This document shows positions 1 to 7,318 of a stretch of 10,946 nucleotides of DNA, piece by piece. The notes beneath the pieces were generated by a model, which did no database searches, was not told where the DNA came from, and saw nothing but the letters and a program-made list of their open reading frames with translations. The DNA lies in assembly GCA_036835375.1 (NCBI GenBank), contig DAITMB010000152.1, forward strand, positions 1 to 10,946. The letters run 5' to 3'. A program made the position numbers and the translations under genes. Source of the DNA: JANQTF01 sp036835375. Lineage in GTDB: Bacteria > Bacteroidota > Bacteroidia > J057. Each line of letters starts with the position of its first letter. The stretch's first letter is position 1.

Positions 1-16
1 CATCCCCCCAATCAAC

Positions 17-1048
17 CTATTCCCTCAGTCGCCGAAGGGCTTCTTCCAGCATCGTATCTACCTGCCGGGCTTCATCGGCGGGATCGAGAAACACCAGCTC
101 ATCGGGCGGAATACCGTCTTCTACGTTGAATCCTGACGCGTCGAATAATCTGGACGAAGATACGCGGATGATCCACCCATTGGCCAGCTCCCCAAAAGCA
201 GGGGCACCGCCGCCACCGCCAGTCGTGTCGCCCATCAAGGTGACTGTTGGCAAAGCCTTCATGTAGAGTGGTAAGAAATTTGCGGCGCTGTAACTGCTCC
301 GGTTGGTCAGCACGACGACTGGCTTCAGAAATCGCCGCACATTCGCCGAATCCGCTGCTCCAGTGCCAGCAGGCGAAAGGACGATGTCCTCCAATGGCGT
401 AAACTCCTCGTGGCCAGGCCCTTGCTTGAATTGCCACTGACCGACCACCACTTCCTGATCTGTAAATCGGCTGGCAATCTGGGTCACATTGGATAGCGCG
501 CCGCCCCCATTGTCTCGAATGTCAATGATCAATCCCTTGTGATCTGCAAATTTACCCAAAGCATAGTCGAGGTCTTCGTTGCTCACAGCACTGGTAAAAC
601 TACTGTAGCGGATATATCCCACATCCCCAAAGTCATACAGAATGAATGGGCCTGCATACTGCTCTTCTTCTTGAAAGTAGCCGCGCTCCAGGACCGAATA
701 GTTGAAATTTTGAGGGGAATTGAGGTACCAGCGCGAATTGCGGGAGACATTGAAGGAAGAACTAAGGTTCACATGCCCATCGCGCAGCACATAGAGCATG
801 TCACCAATCACTTCAAAGAGCGCTTCATCGCTCATGTCCTCTTGGATTCGAGTTTCGTTCTGGACTTTGACAGCATCCCAATCGATATTTTTATACTCAA
901 AAAAAGAATATTCCCGATCGGCAAAGGTCCAGGCTTCTTCGAAAATTTCCTGTGGACTTGCGCCCCGGTCCGGACGTATAAATACTGACTCACAGGCGCT
1001 GAGTGCCAAGCTTACTACCAGGAGCGGAGCCAAAAATCGTTGGTTCAT
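17..1048 (-). CDS. S41-family (tricorn/IRBP-like) peptidase, predicted lipoprotein
   Basis: A 343-residue serine peptidase of the S41 (C-terminal processing/tricorn core) superfamily, probably tethered to an envelope membrane. The start chosen gives a lipoprotein signal ending in the lipobox LSAC (lipidated Cys19); the frame is open further upstream, but that would overlap the neighbouring gene and bury the signal. Residues about 31-95 resemble the tricorn C1 helical region and end in DGHVN (His92). The core follows: GLIIDIRDNGGG at 172-183, the nucleophile region SSYSAANF with Ser254, and VEDGIPPD with Glu310. His92, Ser254 and Glu310 fit a tricorn-type Ser-His-Glu triad; this is inferred from motif position. 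No PDZ domain is evident, unlike CtpA/Prc proteases. A TTGGGG-type glycine-rich loop lies at 275-281. It follows the beta-barrel gene by 13 bases, so the two are probably co-transcribed. The substrate is unknown. Confidence 0.9.
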   Translation of the reverse strand: MNQRFLAPLLVVSLALSACESVFIRPDRGASPQEIFEEAWTFADREYSFFEYKNIDWDAVKVQNETRIQEDMSDEALFEVIGDMLYVLRDGHVNLSSSFNVSRNSRWYLNSPQNFNYSVLERGYFQEEEQYAGPFILYDFGDVGYIRYSSFTSAVSNEDLDYALGKFADHKGLIIDIRDNGGGALSNVTQIASRFTDQEVVVGQWQFKQGPGHEEFTPLEDIVLSPAGTGAADSANVRRFLKPVVVLTNRSSYSAANFLPLYMKALPTVTLMGDTTGGGGGAPAFGELANGWIIRVSSSRLFDASGFNVEDGIPPDELVFLDPADEARQVDTMLEEALRRLRE

Positions 1049-1061
1049 AGGATGTAGGCGA

Positions 1062-1931
1062 TCAGTTGGTTCGGAAATAAAGTGAATAAATAAACGCGTG
1101 GTTAGCGACGCGCAAGGGGTGGACTTCGATGTCGCGGTAGGCATAAAAATCCCACTGATACGACAAAGCCCAGCGGTTCGGATTGTTATTGCCGAAAGCG
1201 TTGCTGATGCCGATCTCGGTCACAACGCGAGTGAAGTCGCCGATGGGCGCAAAGGAGGTGCTGCTCCCATCCAGCCCCGAAAGTGCATAGGAGGGAATGC
1301 GCATGACATAGTTTGCCAAAGGCAATCGCAGTGAAGCTTCTAACTGCACCTTTCGCTTCATGAACGGAAGGGATGCCTCGCGCTCATAACGCCCTACGGC
1401 TGAAAGCGATGGCACGAAGTCCAAGTTCAACGAGCTATTGCCGATGGCAGGCAGTAAGCGCACATTCCCCAGCAAACCGAGTTCTCCCCCAGCATAAATT
1501 CTGCCGCCTTGTGCCGTCTCGTGCACAGGCCGCAAATACTGAAATGTAAGCTGATTGAAGCTGTTGAATCCCAGATTTTCGAAATGGCTTTGCCCCATGG
1601 CAAGTGCCCGGGTATCCACCGTGTACTGAATGATGCGTCGCGGATTCCGAAATGACTGTCCAAAAGTCATCACCATCCCGGAGGTCAAGTAGCGATTTTC
1701 AGCCATTCTGGCATCAAGCGTTTGTCCAAAACCCAGCCCCAATTGGCCGACCAGGTACTTTTCACTGGCAGCACGTAGTTCGAGGCGCTGGGTTTTTCGC
1801 GACGCCTTGGCTTCTGCACGCGTCTCGGCCTTTGCATTAGCAGTTGAATCCCTTGGCTGTGGTCGTTCTTGTGCCAGCAGGCTACCAGTCCACAAGAGGC
1901 ACAGCATGATCACAATCTGACTTTTTCTCAT
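1062..1931 (-). CDS. Predicted outer-membrane beta-barrel protein of unknown function
   Basis: A 289-residue exported protein that I do not assign to a named family. It has a clean signal peptide (Arg2-Lys3, hydrophobic stretch to residue 19, likely cleavage between Ala20 and Gln21). A charged Ala/Glu/Lys/Arg-rich segment follows at about 27-57, which looks helical or linker-like. From about 59 onward it shows alternating hydrophobic/polar strands rich in Gly, aromatic residues and Asn, for example LVGQLGLGF, GRIYAGGELGLLG and WALSYQWDFYAY. It ends YSLYFRTN, with aromatic residues alternating near the C-terminus as in barrel proteins. This pattern suggests an 8-12 strand beta-barrel in the outer membrane; that is inference, not a domain match. 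The next gene, an S41 lipoprotein peptidase, starts 13 bases after its stop, so the two may act together. The start codon is the first ATG giving a signal peptide. Confidence 0.8.
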   Translation of the reverse strand: MRKSQIVIMLCLLWTGSLLAQERPQPRDSTANAKAETRAEAKASRKTQRLELRAASEKYLVGQLGLGFGQTLDARMAENRYLTSGMVMTFGQSFRNPRRIIQYTVDTRALAMGQSHFENLGFNSFNQLTFQYLRPVHETAQGGRIYAGGELGLLGNVRLLPAIGNSSLNLDFVPSLSAVGRYEREASLPFMKRKVQLEASLRLPLANYVMRIPSYALSGLDGSSTSFAPIGDFTRVVTEIGISNAFGNNNPNRWALSYQWDFYAYRDIEVHPLRVANHAFIYSLYFRTN

Positions 1932-1985
1932 AGATCGTGGGTGAAAGTTTAGAATGAATGAATGACTTGTTTCGCGTTAGGCAAG

Positions 1986-2023
1986 TTGCGCTCCTATTCG
2001 GAATGACCGAAAGGAGTTAGCAA
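1986..2023. other. Imperfect hairpin in the gap between metallophosphoesterase and beta-barrel genes
   Basis: Arms CTCCT(A)TTCGG at 1991-2001 and CCGAAAGGAG at 2007-2016 pair over 10 bp with one bulged A and a 5-base loop AATGA. TTGC at 1986-1989 and GCAA at 2020-2023 can extend the stem across a small internal loop. It lies between the stop at 2157 and the start at 1931, both on the minus strand. It has no U-tract on either side, so it is not a typical intrinsic terminator. It could be a transcript-end or 5'-leader structure. Confidence 0.4.
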
Positions 2024-2156
2024 AGAACTCGAGCCAATGTGTCGAAGGAACTCATCATTCCTTACGATGAGATCGCGAAGAAAATCGCAGTCGGTTTACC
2101 CCTTTCACGCAACGACTTTCGCAGATCGGGAAGGGCCATGTGAGCACCTGGGAATC

Positions 2157-4259
2157 TCATGGATCGAGCCGCTGGAGTGCACCATTTTTCATGTCTATGG
2201 AAAAATGCTGGCTGGGAGCTCCGGCGGAGAAGCGACTCATGAGCGCAAACACAGCTCGCAGGCGCTGCACCAACAAGGCCAGCGCAGCCGTCGGCACCCC
2301 CCCCAGTTCCGCTACGGTCTGGGAGTTACCGCCCCGGAATGCTTCCCACAGCAAGGCATACTGCCGCATTCGATCGGGCGAAATGTCGATCAGTGCCAAT
2401 TCATCCGCATTTTGCAGGCGGTAAAAGTCTAAGACCAATTCCTGCCCCGTCCAACGAAAATCTGCTGCCTCCCAGCCGCTTTGCTTCGCAATGACCAATG
2501 CGCTCAGCTCGGCTGCTTGCCAAGTCAGGCGAAGGCTATCCGGCCATTGGCTCACATCCTGATGCTGAATCATCTGCAAAGAGAAAGTTGGGTTGGTAAT
2601 GACAGCAGGAGACAACTGCGACAACACAACCATCTCCCACCCCGACAAACTGGGAAACACCTGCTGCAGATCCTCGGGCCATTCTCCTGGAAAAAATCGC
2701 AATCGTGCCAACTCTCTCATGTGCCAATTGGTGTACTCCGCGTAGTTCACAGCGCCCAGCACCTCCTTGTTCCAAATCCGGGGGTAATCCACCGAGTCGA
2801 GGTAGTTCCATTCGGCCTCATAGTGAGGAAAGAGCGTGCGAAAATGGGCCACATCGTCGAGCAAAATGGTCTCAATCTCTGCCCGCAGGTCAGTGAAAAG
2901 ATGCAGAATTTTATAGGCAGGTTTGTACGCCGCCAAAGAAGGAGCCTGCACATTGATCAGCGTATGTCCGTTCTCTTCATCCGTGATGACGCCAGTGTCA
3001 TTTTGGTGCATATGCCCGCCGATATGCAGTTTCAGCCCTGTTCGAGCGAGTACCAGGCTTGTAGATGCGGTGGGCATTCTTCGCTGCTGAAAGGTGCCAT
3101 CAGAATCAAACAAATCCGGAACCAGGGCTTGCGCTCCGTCATAAAATTCGGTCATAGGAAAATGGCTAAATGCCACCAGGGTCTTGCCCTCGGTCTCGGC
3201 CCGCTGAACCACGTCGGCAATCCATGCCACGACATGCTGTTTGTGGGTGATCATTCGATTGTATCCTGCACTTCCCGATCCTTCAAAGTTGTTAGCAGAT
3301 TCTGGTTGGCGCTCGTCAGCTGTGGAGCGAGGAACATACACATTCGCGTCGATCGCCAACAGCCAAAGCCCAGCCACAGGCTCGACCAAATAGGTCAAAT
3401 CCGCCACCTCAAAACACTGCGTGAAATGCGGCTTTTTGTAGGGACCACCAGTGCCTTGAAGGCAAATCTCGTACTGCCGCAGCGCCAAATCAGCCTGTAC
3501 CAACGCCTCGTCAAATTGATAAGGCCCGGCGCCATAGTCACTGTAGGGTGTCTCAAAATACAGATATTCAGCCTTCGGCATCAGACCATATTCTCTCATG
3601 AATTCCAGCACGCCTTCGTAGCCCAGCTCTTCGATGTCATGGGAACAAATCACTGGGTGCGGTGAAATTCCCTCGGGATAGGCCAAGCCCCCGGGTTCCA
3701 GGCAGGCAGGATGATCAGGGGTAAATACCGGCTGCGGACGGCCTTGGGGGCCCAGAAAGTCACGCTTTCCTGCTGCTGATCGAAAGGGCGTGGTAGGATC
3801 GTGGTTGCCAGGTGCAGCAAAAAATTCTAGCCCATACTGGTCATGGTAATAATCCAAGATCTTGCGCAAGCCTCGAAGATGAACGGTTTGGCCATCATCG
3901 CTGAAATCTCCGGGCAACGCAATCCAACGAATCCCCTTGGCGACCACATCGTCAAGCGCAGCCAGCAGGGCAAAGTAATTTTCGTTGAACAGGCGTGTGG
4001 ATTGTAGCTGCGCTTCCATCGTGCGAATGGTCGCCATTCTTTGCATACCGCCGAAGGTGGTCGGGAGTCCTTCAAAGGTCCCGTCAGCGAATTCGCCGAA
4101 GATATCGTGAAAATGAATGTCAGGCAGAAAGGCCACTGACGCCAACAAGCGTTCACCGGAATCCGGACGATTCTGTGCAGAGAGGGAATTTACGGCTGGC
4201 ACCCACAAAACCAACATCACTGCCCAGCCGATGGTCGTGCGAGGCAAACTGTGTTGCAT
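2157..4259 (-). CDS. Secreted calcineurin-like metallophosphoesterase
   Basis: A 700-residue exported metallo-dependent phosphoesterase. The signal peptide spans residues 1-28 with likely cleavage LSA|Q29. An upstream in-frame ATG at 4304 would add 15 residues, but 4259 gives the more normal short n-region. The five metallophosphoesterase blocks are all visible: PDIHFHD (Asp47, His49), GDFSDDG (117-123), GNHD (151-154), SHFP (365-368) and GGHMH (414-418). The dimetal site therefore looks intact. Two regions are unusual. One is a long insert of about 200 residues between GNHD and SHFP; it holds the four cysteines I found (186, 205, 266, 282), which could form disulfides in the periplasm. The other is a mostly helical C-terminal region of about 280 residues with no family I recognise. 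Substrate is unknown (phosphomonoester, diester or nucleotide). It is separated from its neighbours by 215 and 225 bases, so it may be its own transcript. Confidence 0.9.
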   Translation of the reverse strand: MQHSLPRTTIGWAVMLVLWVPAVNSLSAQNRPDSGERLLASVAFLPDIHFHDIFGEFADGTFEGLPTTFGGMQRMATIRTMEAQLQSTRLFNENYFALLAALDDVVAKGIRWIALPGDFSDDGQTVHLRGLRKILDYYHDQYGLEFFAAPGNHDPTTPFRSAAGKRDFLGPQGRPQPVFTPDHPACLEPGGLAYPEGISPHPVICSHDIEELGYEGVLEFMREYGLMPKAEYLYFETPYSDYGAGPYQFDEALVQADLALRQYEICLQGTGGPYKKPHFTQCFEVADLTYLVEPVAGLWLLAIDANVYVPRSTADERQPESANNFEGSGSAGYNRMITHKQHVVAWIADVVQRAETEGKTLVAFSHFPMTEFYDGAQALVPDLFDSDGTFQQRRMPTASTSLVLARTGLKLHIGGHMHQNDTGVITDEENGHTLINVQAPSLAAYKPAYKILHLFTDLRAEIETILLDDVAHFRTLFPHYEAEWNYLDSVDYPRIWNKEVLGAVNYAEYTNWHMRELARLRFFPGEWPEDLQQVFPSLSGWEMVVLSQLSPAVITNPTFSLQMIQHQDVSQWPDSLRLTWQAAELSALVIAKQSGWEAADFRWTGQELVLDFYRLQNADELALIDISPDRMRQYALLWEAFRGGNSQTVAELGGVPTAALALLVQRLRAVFALMSRFSAGAPSQHFSIDMKNGALQRLDP

Positions 4260-4418
4260 GAGCCAAATCCGAAAATGGTTGCGTAATGGGGCTGTGCTGT
4301 GCATCGAGATGAAAGTAGAAATATACTGAAAGTCAGTCAATTATATTATTTAACACCGCTTGAATTGATGTACCACTTAGAAAGCAGGAACACTTGGAGG
4401 CAATTGGGTACTTTTCTT

Positions 4419-4441
4419 CTCAGTGCACTCAGTATCTCAGT
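4419..4441. repeat. Three short CTCAGT direct repeats downstream of the GH127/GH146 gene
   Basis: CTCAGT occurs at 4419-4424, 4428-4433 and 4436-4441, spaced 9 and 8 bases apart. The first two copies flank and overlap the palindrome AGTGCACT (4422-4429). They lie 34-56 bases past the stop of the arabinofuranosidase gene, in the 215-base gap before the metallophosphoesterase start. The repeats are clear in the sequence; any role as an operator or transcript-end element is guesswork. Confidence 0.3.
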
Positions 4442-4474
4442 GGAAAGTCAACAGCCCTAAATTCACTCCCCATA

Positions 4475-6802
4475 TCACTCCCCTGCACGGAGCATCCGAC
4501 AACCATACACGCCCCCGGCGGTCATGCCCGGCTTTGCCTGAAAGCGGACTGTCACCTTTTCTTTCCCCGCAGTCCATGCAGCAGGAATAACATAGGGTTG
4601 ATCAAAAAACTCGTCTGGGTGGTTGCGCTCCAAGGTCTGAGTCGCCAACACCTGCCCATCTATGAGAATATCAAATTCACGGTTACCCGCATCACCACCC
4701 CAGTAGGTGACAGAGAGCACGTGAGCCGACTCCTTGTCCACAGCCATCACAAACTGGAAATATCCTTGCACAGCGTGGCGCCATTTTCGCCCAAGCGCCT
4801 CGCCCGAAACAGTATTTTCTCCTTCGAGCTCGTGGTCACGCTCGGGCTGCATTTCACCGATTCGCAGCACATCCAATGTCCGGCGACGAAGGTCTTCCTG
4901 CTCCCGTTTTTGTGCTTCCACATTTACTTGTTTTTCCTGCCAAGACGCCTCATCGTAAAAGTCGAGATACACCAGATAAGGCTCATGAATCACTTGATAG
5001 AATGGTTTGAATAACACGTCAGCGGGTTTACCGGCGGATACGGACCGGAAATGCAAGACAGAATCGGTGGCTATCAACCAAGGACCGAGGCGTTCTGCGT
5101 CGGCAACAAACACGGGATAGTCCAGCGGATCGCGAAAGATGGCAGTATCGAGCAAGCCTGCCAAGAGGGTCGGACCATAAAAAAGTGCGCGTCGGGAAGC
5201 TTGGTCGGGCATGCCTTCGCTGCGAAGATTCATTCCCACGCGAAAGTCCAACTTCGATCCTGATTTGATAGGCGAGAGCACTTTGAGGTAACCATTGGGC
5301 AATTCAGTGACGGCGGCGGTCTCGCCGTCCATCGTCAGGCTCCAGTTGGTCGTCCATGCGGGTTTTCTCAAGTATAAAGGCCTGCCAGCTGGCACATCCC
5401 GAAAGTCCAAGTGAATCTCCTCTGATGCGGGATACTCACTGCGCAGCGCAAGATCCCAGCCCTTGTACTGTAGCCGCGACGGCACAAATTGGTCGATGAC
5501 CAAGCCCTTGTCAGCGAGCAACTCATAATAAAGGTAGGCGCCGTATTTCGCATGATTTTCCATGCCCGTCCCGACGCAGCACCAGAAGGAGCTATCGGGT
5601 GTGCTGTAGGTTTTTTGGCCGCCGGCCTGCAAGGGCACAAAGTAAGTGACCATGCCATTCTCGGGATTTTGAGAAGCAAGAATATGATTGAGCAGAGCCC
5701 GCTCCACGTAATCACCAAGCTCAGCATCCAAATTCCAAGTCTGGAGGTGCTGCGCCAGCTTGAGCATATTATACGTGTTGCAAGTCTCGGAGCTCGCATT
5801 GGACAGACGATTGGCGAGCTGACCAGCTGGACCGAAATGCTCGTGTTCGCTGTTTCCACCATTCACGTAGCTATGATCATGGACCACCGTATGAAAAAAA
5901 AATGCGGCAGCGGTGCTGTCTGAGCGATTGCCTGTGAGCTCATATTGCCGCGCAGCACCGATGACTTTGGGTATCTGCGTATTGGAATGTTTGCCTGCCA
6001 AGTGATCTTCTTGTGCCGCAAGTGGATGGAGGATGAGGTGATGGTCAAATTTCTTGGACAATGCCAGGTAGGTCGGGTTTTTTGTGATGGCATAGAGGTC
6101 CGCAAACGCCTCATTCATTCCTCCGTGCTCGCAGGCCAACATCTCCTGAAATGCTGCTTCTGACAACGATCCAAACATGTCTTGCACCCAATCAGACAGC
6201 GCCACGACGATTTTCAGGGCTTGAGCGCTTCCCGTGAGCCGATAGGCGTCGATCAGGCCTGCCCATAATTTGTGCTGCGTGTACCAAGGAACCCAGCCGC
6301 CATTGAGATCGAAGCCCTGAGAACGAATGTCTCCGGCAGCCACTTCTGCCCAGATGCGGTCTTGCTCTGGAATGGCTCCCAAGTAGCCCGTGCCTTTGGC
6401 TTGCTGACAAGCCGCGAGCTCTTCGACGATATAATTCACCCGCTCCAAAAAGCGATTATCCTCCGTCGCAGCATACATCAACGCACAGGCACTGAGATAG
6501 TGCCCCAAGGAATGGCCCGAAATGCCTCGATTTTCCCAGCCTTGGTATATCTCTCCCTTGGGAGGCAAGCCCGCAAAGAGGCGGTAGCGATGGAGCAGAC
6601 GATCTGGCGAGAGCGCCAACAACCATCGTGCATCAGCTTCTTGCGAAAGAAGGTAGGGACTTTCGAGCAAGCGAACGTGACCCAATGGAATCGCAACGGA
6701 CTGGAGGTCAATTGCTTTCGGCGTGGACTGTGCGAAAACGCTGGCCAGCGAAGCAACCAGAAGCCACGAGAAGAAGAATATGTGGGATTGAATAGCCTTC
6801 AT
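4475..6802 (-). CDS. Secreted beta-L-arabinofuranosidase, GH127/GH146 type (DUF1680)
   Basis: A 775-residue exported glycoside hydrolase that should release beta-linked L-arabinofuranose from plant polysaccharides or arabinosylated glycoproteins. The start at 6802 gives a signal peptide cleaved after Ala24 (VFA|Q); longer in-frame starts only add an unlikely N-terminus. The DUF1680 barrel is recognisable from QGWENRGISGHSLGHYL (about 87-103), GYLGAIP, GGWVPWYTQHK (168-178) and EHGGMNEAFAD (225-235). The zinc-thiolate site typical of these enzymes is intact: Glu339 and Cys341 in ETCNTYN, and adjacent Cys408-Cys409 in FWCCVGTGMENH. By analogy with HypBA1, Cys408 is the nucleophile and Glu321 of the SEHEHF motif the acid/base; these assignments are by motif position. 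GGNS-x3-HF and ETCNTYNMLKL look closer to the Bacteroides GH146 enzymes than to bifidobacterial GH127. A beta-rich C-terminal region (about 660-775) is a likely accessory beta-sandwich. No SusC/SusD or other glycosidase lies nearby. Confidence 0.93.
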   Translation of the reverse strand: MKAIQSHIFFFSWLLVASLASVFAQSTPKAIDLQSVAIPLGHVRLLESPYLLSQEADARWLLALSPDRLLHRYRLFAGLPPKGEIYQGWENRGISGHSLGHYLSACALMYAATEDNRFLERVNYIVEELAACQQAKGTGYLGAIPEQDRIWAEVAAGDIRSQGFDLNGGWVPWYTQHKLWAGLIDAYRLTGSAQALKIVVALSDWVQDMFGSLSEAAFQEMLACEHGGMNEAFADLYAITKNPTYLALSKKFDHHLILHPLAAQEDHLAGKHSNTQIPKVIGAARQYELTGNRSDSTAAAFFFHTVVHDHSYVNGGNSEHEHFGPAGQLANRLSNASSETCNTYNMLKLAQHLQTWNLDAELGDYVERALLNHILASQNPENGMVTYFVPLQAGGQKTYSTPDSSFWCCVGTGMENHAKYGAYLYYELLADKGLVIDQFVPSRLQYKGWDLALRSEYPASEEIHLDFRDVPAGRPLYLRKPAWTTNWSLTMDGETAAVTELPNGYLKVLSPIKSGSKLDFRVGMNLRSEGMPDQASRRALFYGPTLLAGLLDTAIFRDPLDYPVFVADAERLGPWLIATDSVLHFRSVSAGKPADVLFKPFYQVIHEPYLVYLDFYDEASWQEKQVNVEAQKREQEDLRRRTLDVLRIGEMQPERDHELEGENTVSGEALGRKWRHAVQGYFQFVMAVDKESAHVLSVTYWGGDAGNREFDILIDGQVLATQTLERNHPDEFFDQPYVIPAAWTAGKEKVTVRFQAKPGMTAGGVYGCRMLRAGE

Positions 6803-7318
6803 CAGAAATAGATTTGGTCCCTCAAGGTAGCCAGGAAATGAGGAAGACCGGAGGATCTCCTTTGCTTTTTGGAGGACAAATGAAAATATAGCAAGAAGGA
6901 ATACCCCATTTTCATTTCGTCGGCTATTCAATTGCCGGCTATATAAAAAAGTCCTTCTTCTTGATTTCTATGCCCATGCTTTCCTTGAATCTGACCTGAA
7001 CTTGGTATTGATTCGCATTGAAGCATATTCCTCATTTTGTTCATTCAGCACTATTTTGGGCTGTTTTTACTGGTGAACCCATTATTCCCCACGCCAATTT
7101 CCACATGAAAGTCTCCGAATATTGGTCAAGGGTTCCGGGGTAAAAAATGTTTTAATTTGTTTTTGTCTGAGTCGAGCATATGTGATACAGTTCGATCCGA
7201 CTGCTTCAACTGATCAGTTAAAAGAGAGAGAAAGTCCGTGGTGGCAACTTTCCCTCTCTTTTTTATGGCCTCACCTCAACGGCGAGTGTTACCCTCCTAT
7301 ATCTTCATTCCATTGTCA
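6803..7318. other. Gap of 516 bases: leader of the arabinofuranosidase gene and 3' end of the VOC gene
   Basis: No gene is supported here. Near the right end is the VOC gene terminator (7220-7262). Upstream of the arabinofuranosidase start, the minus strand carries TATATTTT (revcomp of 6883-6890), which fits the first seven positions of the Bacteroidota -7 consensus TAnnTTTG. I find no matching -33 element at the expected spacing, so it is only a weak promoter candidate. Two CGGCTAT copies (6921-6927 and 6936-6942, 15 bases apart) and an inverted pair AAGAAGGA/TCCTTCTT (6893-6900 and 6952-6959) lie just upstream of it and could bind a regulator. The middle (about 6965-7200) shows nothing I can name. 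Confidence 0.4.
7220..7264 (-). terminator. Strong intrinsic terminator hairpin after the VOC gene, possibly bidirectional
   Basis: A 16-bp purine/pyrimidine stem: AAAAGAGAGAGAAAGT (7220-7235) pairs with ACTTTCCCTCTCTTTT (7247-7262) around an 11-base loop. The single imperfect pair is a G:U wobble in minus-strand RNA and an A:C mismatch in plus-strand RNA, so it pairs best as a minus transcript. It starts 55 bases after the VOC stop codon and its 3' arm ends in UUUU on that strand. On the plus strand it ends in a run of six T, so it could also stop transcription from the other direction. Confidence 0.75.

Noticed and set aside
539..988. A 149-residue plus-strand open frame
   Set aside because: It is antisense to the catalytic core of the S41 peptidase and shows no recognisable domain.
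1952..1965. A short GAAT tandem repeat before the barrel gene, considered as a phase-variation tract
   Set aside because: Only about three units are present and it lies outside the coding region; that is too few to support slipped-strand switching.
2062..2139. A 25-codon minus-strand open frame just after the metallophosphoesterase stop
   Set aside because: It is too short to judge, has no ribosome-binding site and no conserved feature; it is most likely chance.
2481..3665. A 394-residue open frame on the plus strand
   Set aside because: It lies entirely antisense to the metallophosphoesterase, whose motifs are intact. Its translation is rich in His, Gln, Arg and Cys with no domain pattern, as expected for an antisense frame.
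4305..4340. A TTG...TATATTTC pair upstream of the metallophosphoesterase as a promoter
   Set aside because: The spacing between the two elements is about 12 bases, well short of the roughly 19 expected for Bacteroidota promoters.
4394..5014. A 206-residue open frame on the plus strand spanning a gap and the 3' end of the arabinofuranosidase gene
   Set aside because: Most of it is antisense to a well supported gene, and its composition is not protein-like. No motif or signal is seen.
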